Assembly: GCA_947646735.1 (NCBI GenBank)
Contig: CANTFK010000186.1
Coordinates: 1-64,000, forward strand
Reading direction: 5' to 3'
Length of the DNA: 64,000 nt
Source: Peronospora farinosa
Lineage: Eukaryota; Oomycota; Peronosporomycetes; Peronosporales; Peronosporaceae
The notes below the pieces were generated by a model. The model had not been told where the DNA came from. It saw nothing but the letters and a program-made list of their open reading frames with translations, and searched no databases. Below, piece after piece: positions 54,691-64,000 of this stretch. The stretch's first letter is position 1, and every line of letters begins with the position of its first letter. The translations under genes and the position numbers were made by a program.

Positions 54691-57411
54691 CCCCGTTACA
54701 ATGAGTTGCATGCACCACTCACTGCTCATGGAGCTTGTCATCGTCTTGCAGGCCGCCTTAAAAGTTAAATTCGATGCTAAGTAAGCGAAACAGATTACTT
54801 TACTGAATGGAAAAAGCGATTTGTTGATTGCAAGCCAGGCACGATGGTTACCCGGGAAAGGATGTTCTTCAATTTTCCTCAAAAATGTTGAGGTTGGAGC
54901 TCCAATAAAAGCCTCACGGAACACGTTGCTGCCATCAAGCCGACAGAGACGTGTCTATCCCCAGCTACGGAACCACGTTTCTGCCACTACAATTCGTGAT
55001 CTGTGCCGCGCGGTTTCGTTGACGCAGGTCGTCACTTCGAAATAAGCCTTTTCTTATTGAAAATAGACGAAATTTGAATCAGCAAAGCTCATTCGTACGC
55101 GTACATTAAAGTTATATAATTATTGGGACCCTTGCAAATGTGCCGACGGCCCAGATATGCCCTAAGGACTACGCATTTTATGATGCAAGTGCAATTTTAG
55201 ATCGACAGCAGAGATTATCAATAAAGTGCTCGTCATGTAAACACGCGCAAGCTACGCTAGATCTTGCGCTTGGCGATGCGGTACCGAACTCGACCATTTG
55301 CCAGCAAAGCGCAGCGACACTGAGCGAAGCGGAGCGACTCTGTACAAGATTCGATAGTCCTAGCGTGCAGCACAGCGATTATAATCACATGAAGCTGGAC
55401 TATAAGTGAAGCGATGCAGGCATGCAGGGAATGCAAAAAAGTCGTGAAATGATTTTATATACTTGCTTTGAAAATTTGCATAGACCACAATATTAGGATT
55501 TTCTAGCTTATACATATTTTGTATGCTTAGTGACGAAATTAGAACTAAAGAACAAATATATCGATACAAAATAGAATAAAATTCCGTATAATTTACATAC
55601 ATCTTTCATATTGTAGTCTTGAATTCTACACGTACAGTTCGCACGTGCTTCATCAGCCTGCAAGAAGGACAAGAAACGGCCAAGATGGCTTGAGAACTTC
55701 AAGGAGAAACTCGCTGATGATATATGACACGTGGTAACGCCACAAACAAAGACTCCATGCATCATCAAGGCGACAGCTGGGTCCCAACGTCGACCTTGCA
55801 CCCCAAATTCGAGTCTTAGTCCGAGACAGCTGCTGCTGCAAATCCTTTTGGCGACTCCATGTCGACCGGAATGCTGCGCCTCGTTTTCGACACAGTGGTA
55901 CTCAAAGGGTCGTCAAGTCTTTGTGAACTCAAAAGAATCACGTTCAGTGCCTGTCTCCATTAGGACAGTCTCCAGTCTGTCAATGCATATTTTTTTCCGG
56001 AACGGTCTCTCGGCATGATAATTCTCGGTTTACTCGGTGGCATTAATATCATATAGTACAAAAACCGCTCTGCCTGTGCAGCGTATCGGTGACATGCGAG
56101 CAATAATCACCGCTCATTGTCGACCACGCCTTTATACCGCTGTATGGTATATCTTGCTGTTCGGTAGCGAACACCACACGCAGATGCGTTAACATTGCTT
56201 TCCATTTTGTCGAGTATTTATAAGTTTGAGGCCACTGCTGGCGAGCAGGTGCGACTTCACGAAAGCTGTTCGTATGTCCATTCCTGTTGTGAAACCTTGC
56301 TGTTTAGCTCTCCATCATGGAACATATTCCAACCGCTGCAGTTCTTGCGGTATCAAAGGCTGCACTGTGTTGCGGAGACTAAGGCGTCCTGCACAGACGG
56401 AGGTCTCTACTGCAACGTGATGCATGCACAACATAACTTCAAGGTGTCCACAGATAATCAGACCTCATGCTCAGCGTCTGAGAGCTGCCCACCATCATCA
56501 TAGGCGTGCGCAGCGAACTGCTGGGGCTGTCGAGATCTGATAGCATTTTATCAAGCATACGTGCCGATTGGCCAATTTGCAAATCATCAGTTGGTCGGAT
56601 TCACCAATCAACGAGTCTTAATCTTAAAACGCCAATTCCACTGGGTGATCTTACTTTCATTATAAAGACGAACAGTCGTTACATTTCTCCCCTACCCGCG
56701 TACGTCAGCCCCAAGCCACTCCGAAAGGGCGCGGTACGCACTTGTAATGCTATTTCACTACTACAAAGTCCATACAATGTATTGCAAACTCTGCCCGCTT
56801 GTTTTTCGGCGCAACCTTTTGCTCGTGCGTATGATCGCGTTCAGCTAACAATCCAGGCATTGGTCCTATCGCTTGTTAGCATATCGCCTTCTAAGCGGCG
56901 ACCGTCAAAAATACGGAGACTTTTAACGCCTCCAACAGCCGTCCGACGCCCGGTGATGCGGCGCTGAACCACTACTTTCGCAGATGGGACGCCCTCGGCG
57001 TTGCTTGCAGTTGGGCTTAGGGACGCATCCCTGGTTTTATCGGCCGATTTAGCTTGGCATACTGAATATAAGTAATTTGCGAACCTCAACCGCCGACTGT
57101 TCGACAACCCACGTTTAAACCTACCTTTTGTGGCAGCCAGCAATCGTTTTCGCCTGTAATTCTTATCGGTCTTTGATGCTTTCGCGCGTATCGCAGCAGC
57201 ATGCAATCCCTTGTTCCATCGTTTTCAGCTCTCTTGCAATGTCTTCGTCATCCCGAATTCCATTGTTAAATTTGCTTTCAAGCCAAACAACCCCAAGCTC
57301 GTTTAAGTAAACGTGTCTCCTTTCATTCGCTGCCTCATCTGACAGTTTCATCTGCGCCTGTTTCTGTTGTCTCGCACCTTCCACCTCTGTGACGAGCAGA
57401 AATTACAAGAA
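54691..57411. other. Intergenic region, probably old repeats
   Basis: A 2.7-kb stretch with no convincing gene. On the minus strand two overlapping frames (57384-57163 and 57206-56841) have coding-like, charged composition (ELGVVWLESKFNNGIRDDED) but no recognisable family and no signal peptide. Blocks such as CAGTCGTTACA near 56670 recall gypsy LTR ends, but no partner was found. Confidence 0.4.
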
Positions 57412-57431
57412 GCTCTGCATTCCCATTTCTG
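57412..57431 (+). promoter_or_regulatory. Candidate oomycete initiator element
   Basis: GCTCTGCATTCCCATTTCTG lies about 90 bp upstream of the SCP-type phosphatase start and resembles the oomycete core promoter (Inr, TCATTYY, plus flanking CAWTTT). The match is imperfect. Confidence 0.35.
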
Positions 57432-57520
57432 CTTTTTCCGTCTTACTTCAACCTATCGGTGCATACAACCTCTCATTGATCCCCGGATTCATCCTTTCAA
57501 ACCCCAATCTTTTCATCAAA

Positions 57521-58234
57521 ATGAGCGCAAAAGTTGTGCACTATCCCGTTGAGCCTCGCGCGTCCCGCTCACGGCTCGTAGACGAAGTCTCGGCCGCCAA
57601 GAAGCGCAATGGTGTAAACAAGCGCACGCCTTCAGAACGTATCGCATTGGTACTTGACATGGACGAGTGTCTGGTGCACAGCAAATTCCAAAATGAGGTT
57701 GAGTACCGCCAGAATGAGTACCGCCCCGAGCAATTAGAAGAATATATCGACTCGTTTGAGATTGTCATGGAAGACGGTGAACGTGCAGTCGTCAACAAGC
57801 GACCAGGTCTCGATCGTTTCCTTGAAGAAGCTGCCAAGCACTACGATGTATACGTGTTCACGGCTGGCCTTGAGGCATACGGCAAACCCATTCTTGACGT
57901 CCTCGATCCCAAGGGCAATCTCTTTGCTGGCCATTTCTTTCGCGAGTCATGCAAGCAACGAAAAGGCATGTTTCTTAAAGACCTGAGTGTAATCCGTGGT
58001 GGTGACCTGTCGCGCGTCATCCTCGTGGACAACAACCCCGTGTCGTTTCTTATGCAGCCCAGCAATGGTATTCCCGTGCCAAGCTTCTATGACGACGCAA
58101 AAGACCGGACTCTTGAGTCATTGAGTAAGGTGCTGGCAAGTATGCAGGAAGCGGAAGATGTACGTCCGCGTTTGCACCAGCTCTTCCGCTTGGCGGATTT
58201 GTTAGCCGAGCATCAGCGTGTGATTCTCGGGTAA
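57521..58234 (+). CDS. SCP/NIF-type HAD phosphatase (CTD small-phosphatase-like)
   Basis: A single-exon protein of 237 residues containing one FCP1-homology (NIF) domain. The catalytic motif is IALVLDMDECLVHSKF: both aspartates of D-x-D are present, while the usual T/V after the fourth position is C. Further FCPH blocks are NKRPGLDRFLEEAAKHYDVY, VFTAGLEAYGKPILDVLDP and RVILVDNNPVSFLMQPSNGI. It lacks the BRCT domain and other parts of FCP1, so it belongs with small CTD phosphatases or Dullard-like enzymes, acting on phosphoserine in the Pol II CTD or other proteins. No membrane anchor is visible. The frame is open further upstream, but 57521 is the first ATG. Confidence 0.85.
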   Translation: MSAKVVHYPVEPRASRSRLVDEVSAAKKRNGVNKRTPSERIALVLDMDECLVHSKFQNEVEYRQNEYRPEQLEEYIDSFEIVMEDGERAVVNKRPGLDRFLEEAAKHYDVYVFTAGLEAYGKPILDVLDPKGNLFAGHFFRESCKQRKGMFLKDLSVIRGGDLSRVILVDNNPVSFLMQPSNGIPVPSFYDDAKDRTLESLSKVLASMQEAEDVRPRLHQLFRLADLLAEHQRVILG

Positions 58235-58872
58235 AGTGAATTGCCGTGTTGTGCGGTTCTCTTCATGGATATGAGTGGGAATGGATGGATTGAGTGGGGC
58301 CGGAGCCCCCGCGTATCAGTAGCAAGTATATAATATAAAGCAAGGTATCGTGAAAGAGTACGAGATGAATATTAGATAGCCGCTATATTTAAGCAGTACA
58401 AAGATGAACAAACGGGACGGCGACAAGAACGTCCGTCCGTATCGAAAGAACACAAAAAATGCAATATCTCTTACCTTTGGTTTCTTTTGAAAATCGACAA
58501 TTCATACGTATTTGTCACGAGATCTGTATTCATATGGATAGAAAAAACCCGTGCCAAAAAGTATCGTCGCTTTTATCTCGTTTTTTCTATGGTTTTGTCA
58601 TCTGACTGCATACATAATGCAGCTACGACTCACACAAAGACCTACATGTACGCTGTTTCTATACTGCACAACTTGTATACTATTGCTTACATAGCACTGA
58701 TGATACTGTCCATCGAAACATTCTGTCTGATTCGGGCAAGTAGAATAGCTGCTCGGCACTGAGCTCAACAAAGCCTAATCTAGGAAGGAATGATGTGACA
58801 CCTTCAAGGTACCGAGAAAAAGTCATTTAAGTACGATCAAACATCCATCACTCGAAATTCCCAATAAAAAGC
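58235..58872. other. Intergenic region
   Basis: Contains the 3' end of the phosphatase gene and the promoter of the BCL7-like gene. A frame at 58487-58762 has hydrophobic stretches but no family features. Confidence 0.5.
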
Positions 58873-60126
58873 ATGTCGGCTCGGGCGTCTCGAAGGGGGA
58901 ACACAGCGGCGTACGGTGCGTTGCCCGGTGCCCCTATCTCGGAAATACGTACACGAAAATGGACAAAGGAGGTGGCGACGGTTGGTCATCTTCTTATACC
59001 CAAGTGGCTCCCTGGTCGGTTATTTCTGTTGCAGCAGGAAAGGGAAGAGTCGAATCGGAGTGCTAACGTGATATGTTTCTGCTGCTTATTGCGTCCTCTA
59101 GACCGAGAGGTCCGGCACGAATGTGACACAATTTGTATATCAAGAGAATGGTAGACTGACTACCGATTGAAATCGACGTTGTGTGGGTGTGTAGAATCCT
59201 ACTGAAGCATTGCAAAAAGGAGCATTCAAGAAGTCGAAAGGTGAGGAGGCTGGTTCATAGACTTGTTGTGGTGAGAGCAGCAGTTCTCACATGATTTACT
59301 ACTTTATATGGTCCAGGGCGCAAGCGTGGAGCAGGGGAAGTGGGTCGTATGACGCGTAGTGTACGCCAGCATTTAGACGCACCCTTGGAGCTGCTATCGG
59401 AATACCCCGTGCGTGTCGTACGTGTCTGTTATACTCATTTACATGGCGTTGAAGGGGGAAGATATCCATTCTTACACCAAGGTTGTCTGATAGCACACGT
59501 CACGTTACTCGTCACCCGCTCGTACGACGATGGCGTTATCCGCTCCAGCGTCTGTGCCCATGTCATCCCCTGATACAAATCTAGTGGCTGCTGCTTCTTA
59601 TCCTGCCGATCAAGCCTCAGGTGTATCTACTGTAACGATAGCTGCGCAAGGGCAGATTGAGCAAAAGCAGCCGGAGGCTGCTCTTACTGCTCAGCAAGTA
59701 ACACAACCAACGCACCGAGTCGCTGCTACCGTAGTTAAAGCTGAAGCTGCAATAACTGCCCCTACAACGACTGCAGCACCTGATTTAACGCTTCAGATGA
59801 TGCCACCAGTGTCTAACCAATTGATGGTTAACGTGCCATCGGACGAACAACTGGAGATGGTTCTGGACGATCTGCCCATGCTCGATGCAGACGATAGCTT
59901 TGATTTGGATGCGTTAGACCCTTCTTTCTTACCGACTCCTGTACCGAGAGGGACTCAAGCGACAAGCGGCATGCATTCTAGTAGTGCTGATTTGAAGCAG
60001 CAGTCGGCTGAAGACTCGTTGGCCTCGCTTAGTGAAGACAACGCATCAGGCAACTCGGGCTCGTCGATGCCGTCGGTTTCCCCGCAGTCTTCGCCTCGAG
60101 TGATGTCTCGCTCTTCGTCACCATAA
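58873..60126 (+). CDS. BCL7-like protein (putative chromatin-remodelling accessory subunit)
   Basis: Four exons (58873-59067, 59195-59240, 59317-59408, 59494-60126) join in phase to 321 residues. Residues about 27-48 read IRTRKWTKEVATVGHLLIPK followed by WLP, matching the BCL7 N-terminal signature (R-K-W-x-K-x(3)-T-V-G-x(3,5)-K-W-x-P). As in animal BCL7 proteins, the rest is low complexity: A/T/Q-rich, then an acidic patch (LDDLPMLDADDSFDLDALDP) and a serine-rich end. Animal BCL7A/B/C are SWI/SNF (BAF) subunits in the nucleus; that role here is inferred only. The first intron has a non-ideal donor (GTGATA), and exons 2 and 3 are small, so the middle of the model is less certain. Confidence 0.6.
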
Positions 60127-61295
60127 ACGAGAGAAGAATGGGTTGGCGACGTCTGCAGATACATGTAGTGTTTTTCACGAAATTACAGTCAATACAAGGG
60201 TGCAAGAGACTTATGCATGGTGTTTGTCAGATTAATATCATAACTCTTGAGCTGTATAACTCGATGCGAACAAACACCTGTAGCTCCGTCATCTCAGCGG
60301 TCTGTTTGAGACAGATTTGGCGATGTGGACCGAAAACACATAAATCACACTGTTTACGACCAAGCTCTTTATGTCAAGGAGAATGCACCAAGTGCGATGA
60401 TCCAACGACCTAGGTGAGAGCTTGCCTCTTGTCATCGTCGCTCTGCCCTTCATATGTTCACAGCTTGCAGCAGGTAGGATCGTCACAAGATAAAACAATA
60501 ACTTCCGTCACGTTAGAACGAGGGTGAGTTGAATGATTACATTCACCCAGTACGAGTGCGGGCAGGGGTTTGTCCACGACAATTACTTGGTGTGGCAGCA
60601 CGATCTACCGAGTTAATTAGCGCGAAGACATGGCCACGTGAGGTGGTCTGTTTTTCTGGAAGACCCATTGCTGCAAGAGATCACATGCGAGCTCAAGTGC
60701 AGACATTTCACTGTAAATCGATAACATGATCGTCTCTTTTTGGGATCTTAAAGAGGTTTAAGGACATGATGGTTCTGCAAGACGAGCAACTGTCTCGAAC
60801 AATTGTTTGCTTTTGAGTTCGTATGAGCCAAGTGACTGCAGTGCGAGACGACATTCAACAATTTGAAGAGATGACAATCACAAACTTCGCTGGTGGTGTC
60901 CAATTTCCAACTGCAGATTTCAGAGACTGGATTTCCGAATCTTTTAAATGGAGACGTTAGGCGTATCTACACCATGCTTCTTACACGTAGTATTTACAGG
61001 TGTCGCAATAGTAATTTATCGATTCCGAGATCGTTTCATCATTTGCAGTCCACTCGCTAGACGTCCGTCCATTCTTTTACCGCTGGCCTGAATGTGAATT
61101 CGTACGCTTCTTTACCCCAAAAACGGATGGTGCCAGTAAGGTTATACAGTACACCATCATCCTAACCTAGCATTATACATGTATTTAGGATGTATACAAA
61201 ACCTGTAGTATTATTACCTTTTTTGAAACGTACAAAGTGCCTGTATACATTAATTGAACCGTCTGTCATCCATTTTAGTAGTTGTATTCGTCTCC
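60127..61295. other. Intergenic region
   Basis: About 1.2 kb with no recognised gene. It should hold the 3' end of the BCL7-like gene and the promoter of the TTD14-like gene. Confidence 0.5.
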
Positions 61296-62939
61296 ATGAA
61301 CATGGTGGATAAGGGCAAGTTGTGGTCGCAGGACCGCGCCATGTCGGCAGGTGAATCACCACCGCCACTTCTAAGCCCACTACAGACCGGTCAGAACGAT
61401 ATTGCACCCATTTATAAGTTTGTATTAACTGGTGGTCCATGCGCCGGTAAGACCACATCGCTTGACCGCCTCTCAACCTTTTTCCGAGACCGTGGCTTTC
61501 GAGTGTATGTCGTTCCGGAAGCTTCGACGTTATTGCAAACAGGTGGTGCATTTTTCCTGTAAGTGATTAAAAGCGTGACAACGATATTACAATTATTGTC
61601 AACTATAATTATTGATTGTTCTACTATTTTGTAACAGAGATCTCAAGGAGAAGGATATCCTCAATTTCCAATGGCAAATTCTAAATCTACAGATTTCGCT
61701 TGAAGATTCTTTCTATTCTTTGGCTCAGGATAGTGGCAAACCTTGTGTAATCCTGTGTGACCGAGGAGTAATGGATGGCTCAGCTTACATGACGCCCGAG
61801 CAGTGGGAAGACCTCAAGCTCCAGCACGACCTGGACACTGTCACGTTGCGAGACACGTACGTTGCAAAGATTGACGATATAGAGCTTGGAAAAGATCTCA
61901 AAGTAGTTTCTTGTTGCCAGCCGCTATATTGCCATTTTTCACCTGGTGACGGCTGCCGACGGTGCTGAGAAATTTTATTCACTGGAGAACAATGGCATTC
62001 GCATCGAATCCATTGAACAGGCTAAGGCCATTGACGCACGTACATGCCGTGCCTGGATTGGTCACCCGAAGCTCTACGTGTTCGGTAGGAAGTAGATTTT
62101 GTTGCATGCTATAACCAGTGGGGTATCTTATGCTAGTGTTGTGTTACCACAGACAACTCGACGACTTTCGAGGGCAAGATGCAGCGTCTTGTGGACACAG
62201 CGGCCGGGTTGTGTGGTATTCCCACGACGGTTAGGGCATCCCGAAAGTACTTGCTTACCAATACACCAGTTGAGATTCCGTTCCACCACGAGGACTTTGA
62301 GGTGGAAAAGGTGTATCTGAAGCCCGAGGCTGCTAGTGCGTTAACTTGGACTGTTCCTCTGCTTTGGTGTCGAGATGTCATACTCATCTAATTCATTGAT
62401 TTTGTGACAGAGACGAGCAAGGACTACTCTTTTGTGCGTTGCCGTTCTCAATATGGCATTCCCGCCTATGGCATGACCACCGTTCGCTACCTCAACACCG
62501 GTGATGCGTAAGTTGGTCCACTTCTTGCAACGTCCTTACAACGTCTTTTGTTCAGCTCTACCTTCGTAGCTAAACACTGATTTATTCTTTGTTTTCGATC
62601 AGTGTGCATCTCAAGCGCGTTCTCAGTGCGCGTGAGTACTCGTACGCTGTAAGACATCGCCGTGACCCAGCGCGGAATGTGATCAAGCAGCAGCGAATGT
62701 GCTTCCTGTACAAGAACCAATCGTTTCAGATCCACGTCTACAAGGAGCCTGTGGAAGTTGCAGCACTCACTGTGCTGCATGTGCAGGCATCCTGTGAAAA
62801 TGACCAGGACATTGTCATGCCGTCGTTCCTGAGCATTGAGAAGGAGCTGCCTGGCTCGGACGAGACCATGTCGGCCTATAACGTGTCGAAGAAAAATCTC
62901 GTGGATGATGTCGAGAGAAAAGAGTCGGCGGAAGTGTAG
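61296..62939 (+). CDS. TTD14-like P-loop ATPase/GTPase
   Basis: Six exons (61296-61558, 61638-61856, 61921-62084, 62153-62335, 62411-62507, 62603-62939) close in phase to 420 residues. The Walker A motif FVLTGGPCAGKTTSLDRL is near residue 43; CVILCDRGVMDGSAYM is the Walker B-like region, and FHLVTAADGAEKFY is the family signature. The C-terminal part (NVIKQQRMCFLYKNQSFQIH) matches the CYTH-like end of TTD14. In Drosophila, TTD14 (TRPL translocation defect 14) is needed for TRPL channel trafficking and binds GTP and phosphoinositide. The oomycete role is unknown. Intron 2 (61857-61920) was placed at GTACGT..CCAG because it restores RDT-R-Y-x-A. Confidence 0.85.
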
Positions 62940-63498
62940 ACCTGGGTACTTTCGCTAGCATTACAATTAGAAATTGCTGGATAATGGCAGTAAGGGCAAA
63001 TGTGTAGCCAGAGAATCAGCATCTAGCTGAAACTCTTTGATCACTTGCGTTTGATAGCTTTTCTGCAGGATGCACATTCAAGATGCACCCCTTCCTCGGT
63101 TTAAAGACACCGAATGCACGAATAGATAGGAAAACATTAAGTTTAGCACGTGCATAGATGCATACGGTTTGGGGCTCAAGAAAACAAGACAAGACCATTC
63201 ACTGCATGTAGTAGTAGGAACACGATAGCAAAGCTAGCGCAATTCTCATGTCCAGATTTGAACAAGCCATTATCATTAGACGCGCGTAATTTCGACTGCT
63301 CATGGTGGGAATGACCAAGGAATTGAAGGTTGTGCTTGACCAATATCGGGTGATGACCTGCAGTTTGCCGAGAGCGCATATACATGCCGAATGGGAGCAA
63401 GCAATAACAGGGTGAAATTGAAAACTAGAATTAGGCTATTGTCGACACTAAAGTATGGCATGGTGTTCCTTATCTTGGACTCCCTTTTATGGACGCAC
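62940..63498. other. Intergenic region
   Basis: No gene recognised. It lies between two convergent coding regions. A minus-strand hydrophobic frame at 63590-63300 is not supported. Confidence 0.45.
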
Positions 63499-64000
63499 TT
63501 ACACATTGGGCAGCGGAAGAAACTTGTCAATCTGCTCCTGAGGCACACCGCGTTGATGGAGGTCGTGCCGCTCACGGAGCAACGTTGCAATACGTACTAT
63601 TTCGGTCGCCGATGGAGATAACGTCGATGGCGATGGAGATGGCGTCGGTGGAGATAACGTCGGTTGAGATGGAGCTGGTGTCGATAGAGATGGAGCTGGT
63701 GTCGATAGAGATGGAGCTGGTGTCGATACAAAACGGCGTACTTCGGGTACAGCAATCTTTTTCTTTGCAGGTTGGTCTACATCTTCCTCAGTGTCGCTAT
63801 TGGAGAAAGTTGTAGCGTGATTCGAGTTGCTATCGTCTTCGAATACATTTGTTTCTTCGGCGTTGTGGCTTTCAATGTCGGGCATGACTACTTGCTCTGT
63901 CGTAAACCTGTCCGTCAAAGCGCTTGGATAGTCAGGGCTTGCGTTGCCTTCGGTCATTACGAGCTCTCCAGGTATCTCATCGCATGCTAAATCATCTTCG
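63499..64000 (-). CDS. Partial ORF of unknown function, open at the window edge
   Basis: The frame is open from the window end to a stop at 63499, at least 166 codons; an ATG lies at 63957, but the sequence upstream (DDLACDEIPGELV) is coding-like, so the real start is probably outside. The visible part is acidic, then carries three STPAPSL repeats followed by a P/S/T-rich stretch, and ends VPQEQIDKFLPLPNV. No domain is recognised. It could be the C-terminus of a host protein or of a transposon protein. Confidence 0.45.
   Translation of the reverse strand, partial: EDDLACDEIPGELVMTEGNASPDYPSALTDRFTTEQVVMPDIESHNAEETNVFEDDSNSNHATTFSNSDTEEDVDQPAKKKIAVPEVRRFVSTPAPSLSTPAPSLSTPAPSQPTLSPPTPSPSPSTLSPSATEIVRIATLLRERHDLHQRGVPQEQIDKFLPLPNV
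63666..63728. repeat. 21-bp coding minisatellite, three perfect copies
   Basis: GAGATGGAGCTGGTGTCGAT + A is repeated three times without change, encoding the STPAPSL repeats of the minus-strand ORF. Diverged copies continue to the left to about 63610. Confidence 0.92.

Noticed and set aside
56841..57206. Minus-strand frame with KSLRIF and GRRLEG, considered as an RxLR effector
   Set aside because: No signal peptide precedes it and the motifs are not true RxLR/EER; the composition is only suggestive.
61857..61930. Apparent frameshift in the TTD14-like gene
   Set aside because: A GTACGT..CCAG intron in phase 2 at 61857-61920 explains it and restores the conserved residues.
63489..63815. Plus-strand frame with repeated SIEMELV
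   Set aside because: Antisense reading of the 21-bp repeat; the minus frame is longer and runs off the window with coding-like sequence.

Overview
The window looks like nuclear DNA of an oomycete, most likely of the Peronosporales (Phytophthora or a downy mildew). The evidence is compact genes split by very short introns (about 49-125 nt, GT..AG), a RING protein with a C-terminal array of WRKY19-like CHC zinc knuckles, a tetraspanin-like family, and Ty1/copia and Ty3/gypsy elements of the kind common in these genomes. The species cannot be fixed from sequence alone. Most gene models were built here by joining exons by eye, and every join was checked for reading phase.

Left part (1-35 kb) is a gene-dense housekeeping island. 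In order it holds: a GNAT acetyltransferase; an HSP70-type ATPase-domain protein with a frameshift (minus); a methyltransferase-like protein with a long acidic insert (minus); an NhaC-type antiporter (minus); a CPBP/CAAX-protease-like membrane protein (minus); a UDP-sugar 4-epimerase (minus); a 96%-identical fragment of that epimerase lying between two hairpins; an FCP1-type Pol II CTD phosphatase with a BRCT domain (minus); eIF3k (plus); UTP15 (minus); four tetraspanin-like genes, one of them dead; a CID/RPRD-type Pol II CTD-binding protein (plus); a six-part zinc-finger protein recovered from tiny exons (minus); and the RING/WRKY19-like protein (plus).

The middle (35-57 kb) is repeat territory. 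A decayed copia element (about 38.56-50.59 kb) carries a foreign low-complexity segment where its integrase should be. It is also split by a complete but dead chromodomain gypsy element of 7,500 bp with 311-bp LTRs and a CTTTG target-site duplication. Further right are a large imperfect inverted repeat (51.85-52.42 kb), remnants of another gypsy family in both orientations, and a decayed ORF with effector-like features.

The right end (57.5-64 kb) returns to genes: an SCP-type HAD phosphatase, a BCL7-like protein, a TTD14-like ATPase and a partial ORF running off the window.

Three genes act on or read the RNA polymerase II C-terminal domain (FCP1-like, CID/RPRD-like, SCP-like). UTP15 and eIF3k serve ribosome biogenesis and translation initiation. 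No operon-like, CRISPR or defence system is present. The most unusual items are the hairpin-bounded gene fragment, the tetraspanin cluster with CxxC ectodomains, the BCL7-like gene, the RING/WRKY19 fusion and the nested retroelements.
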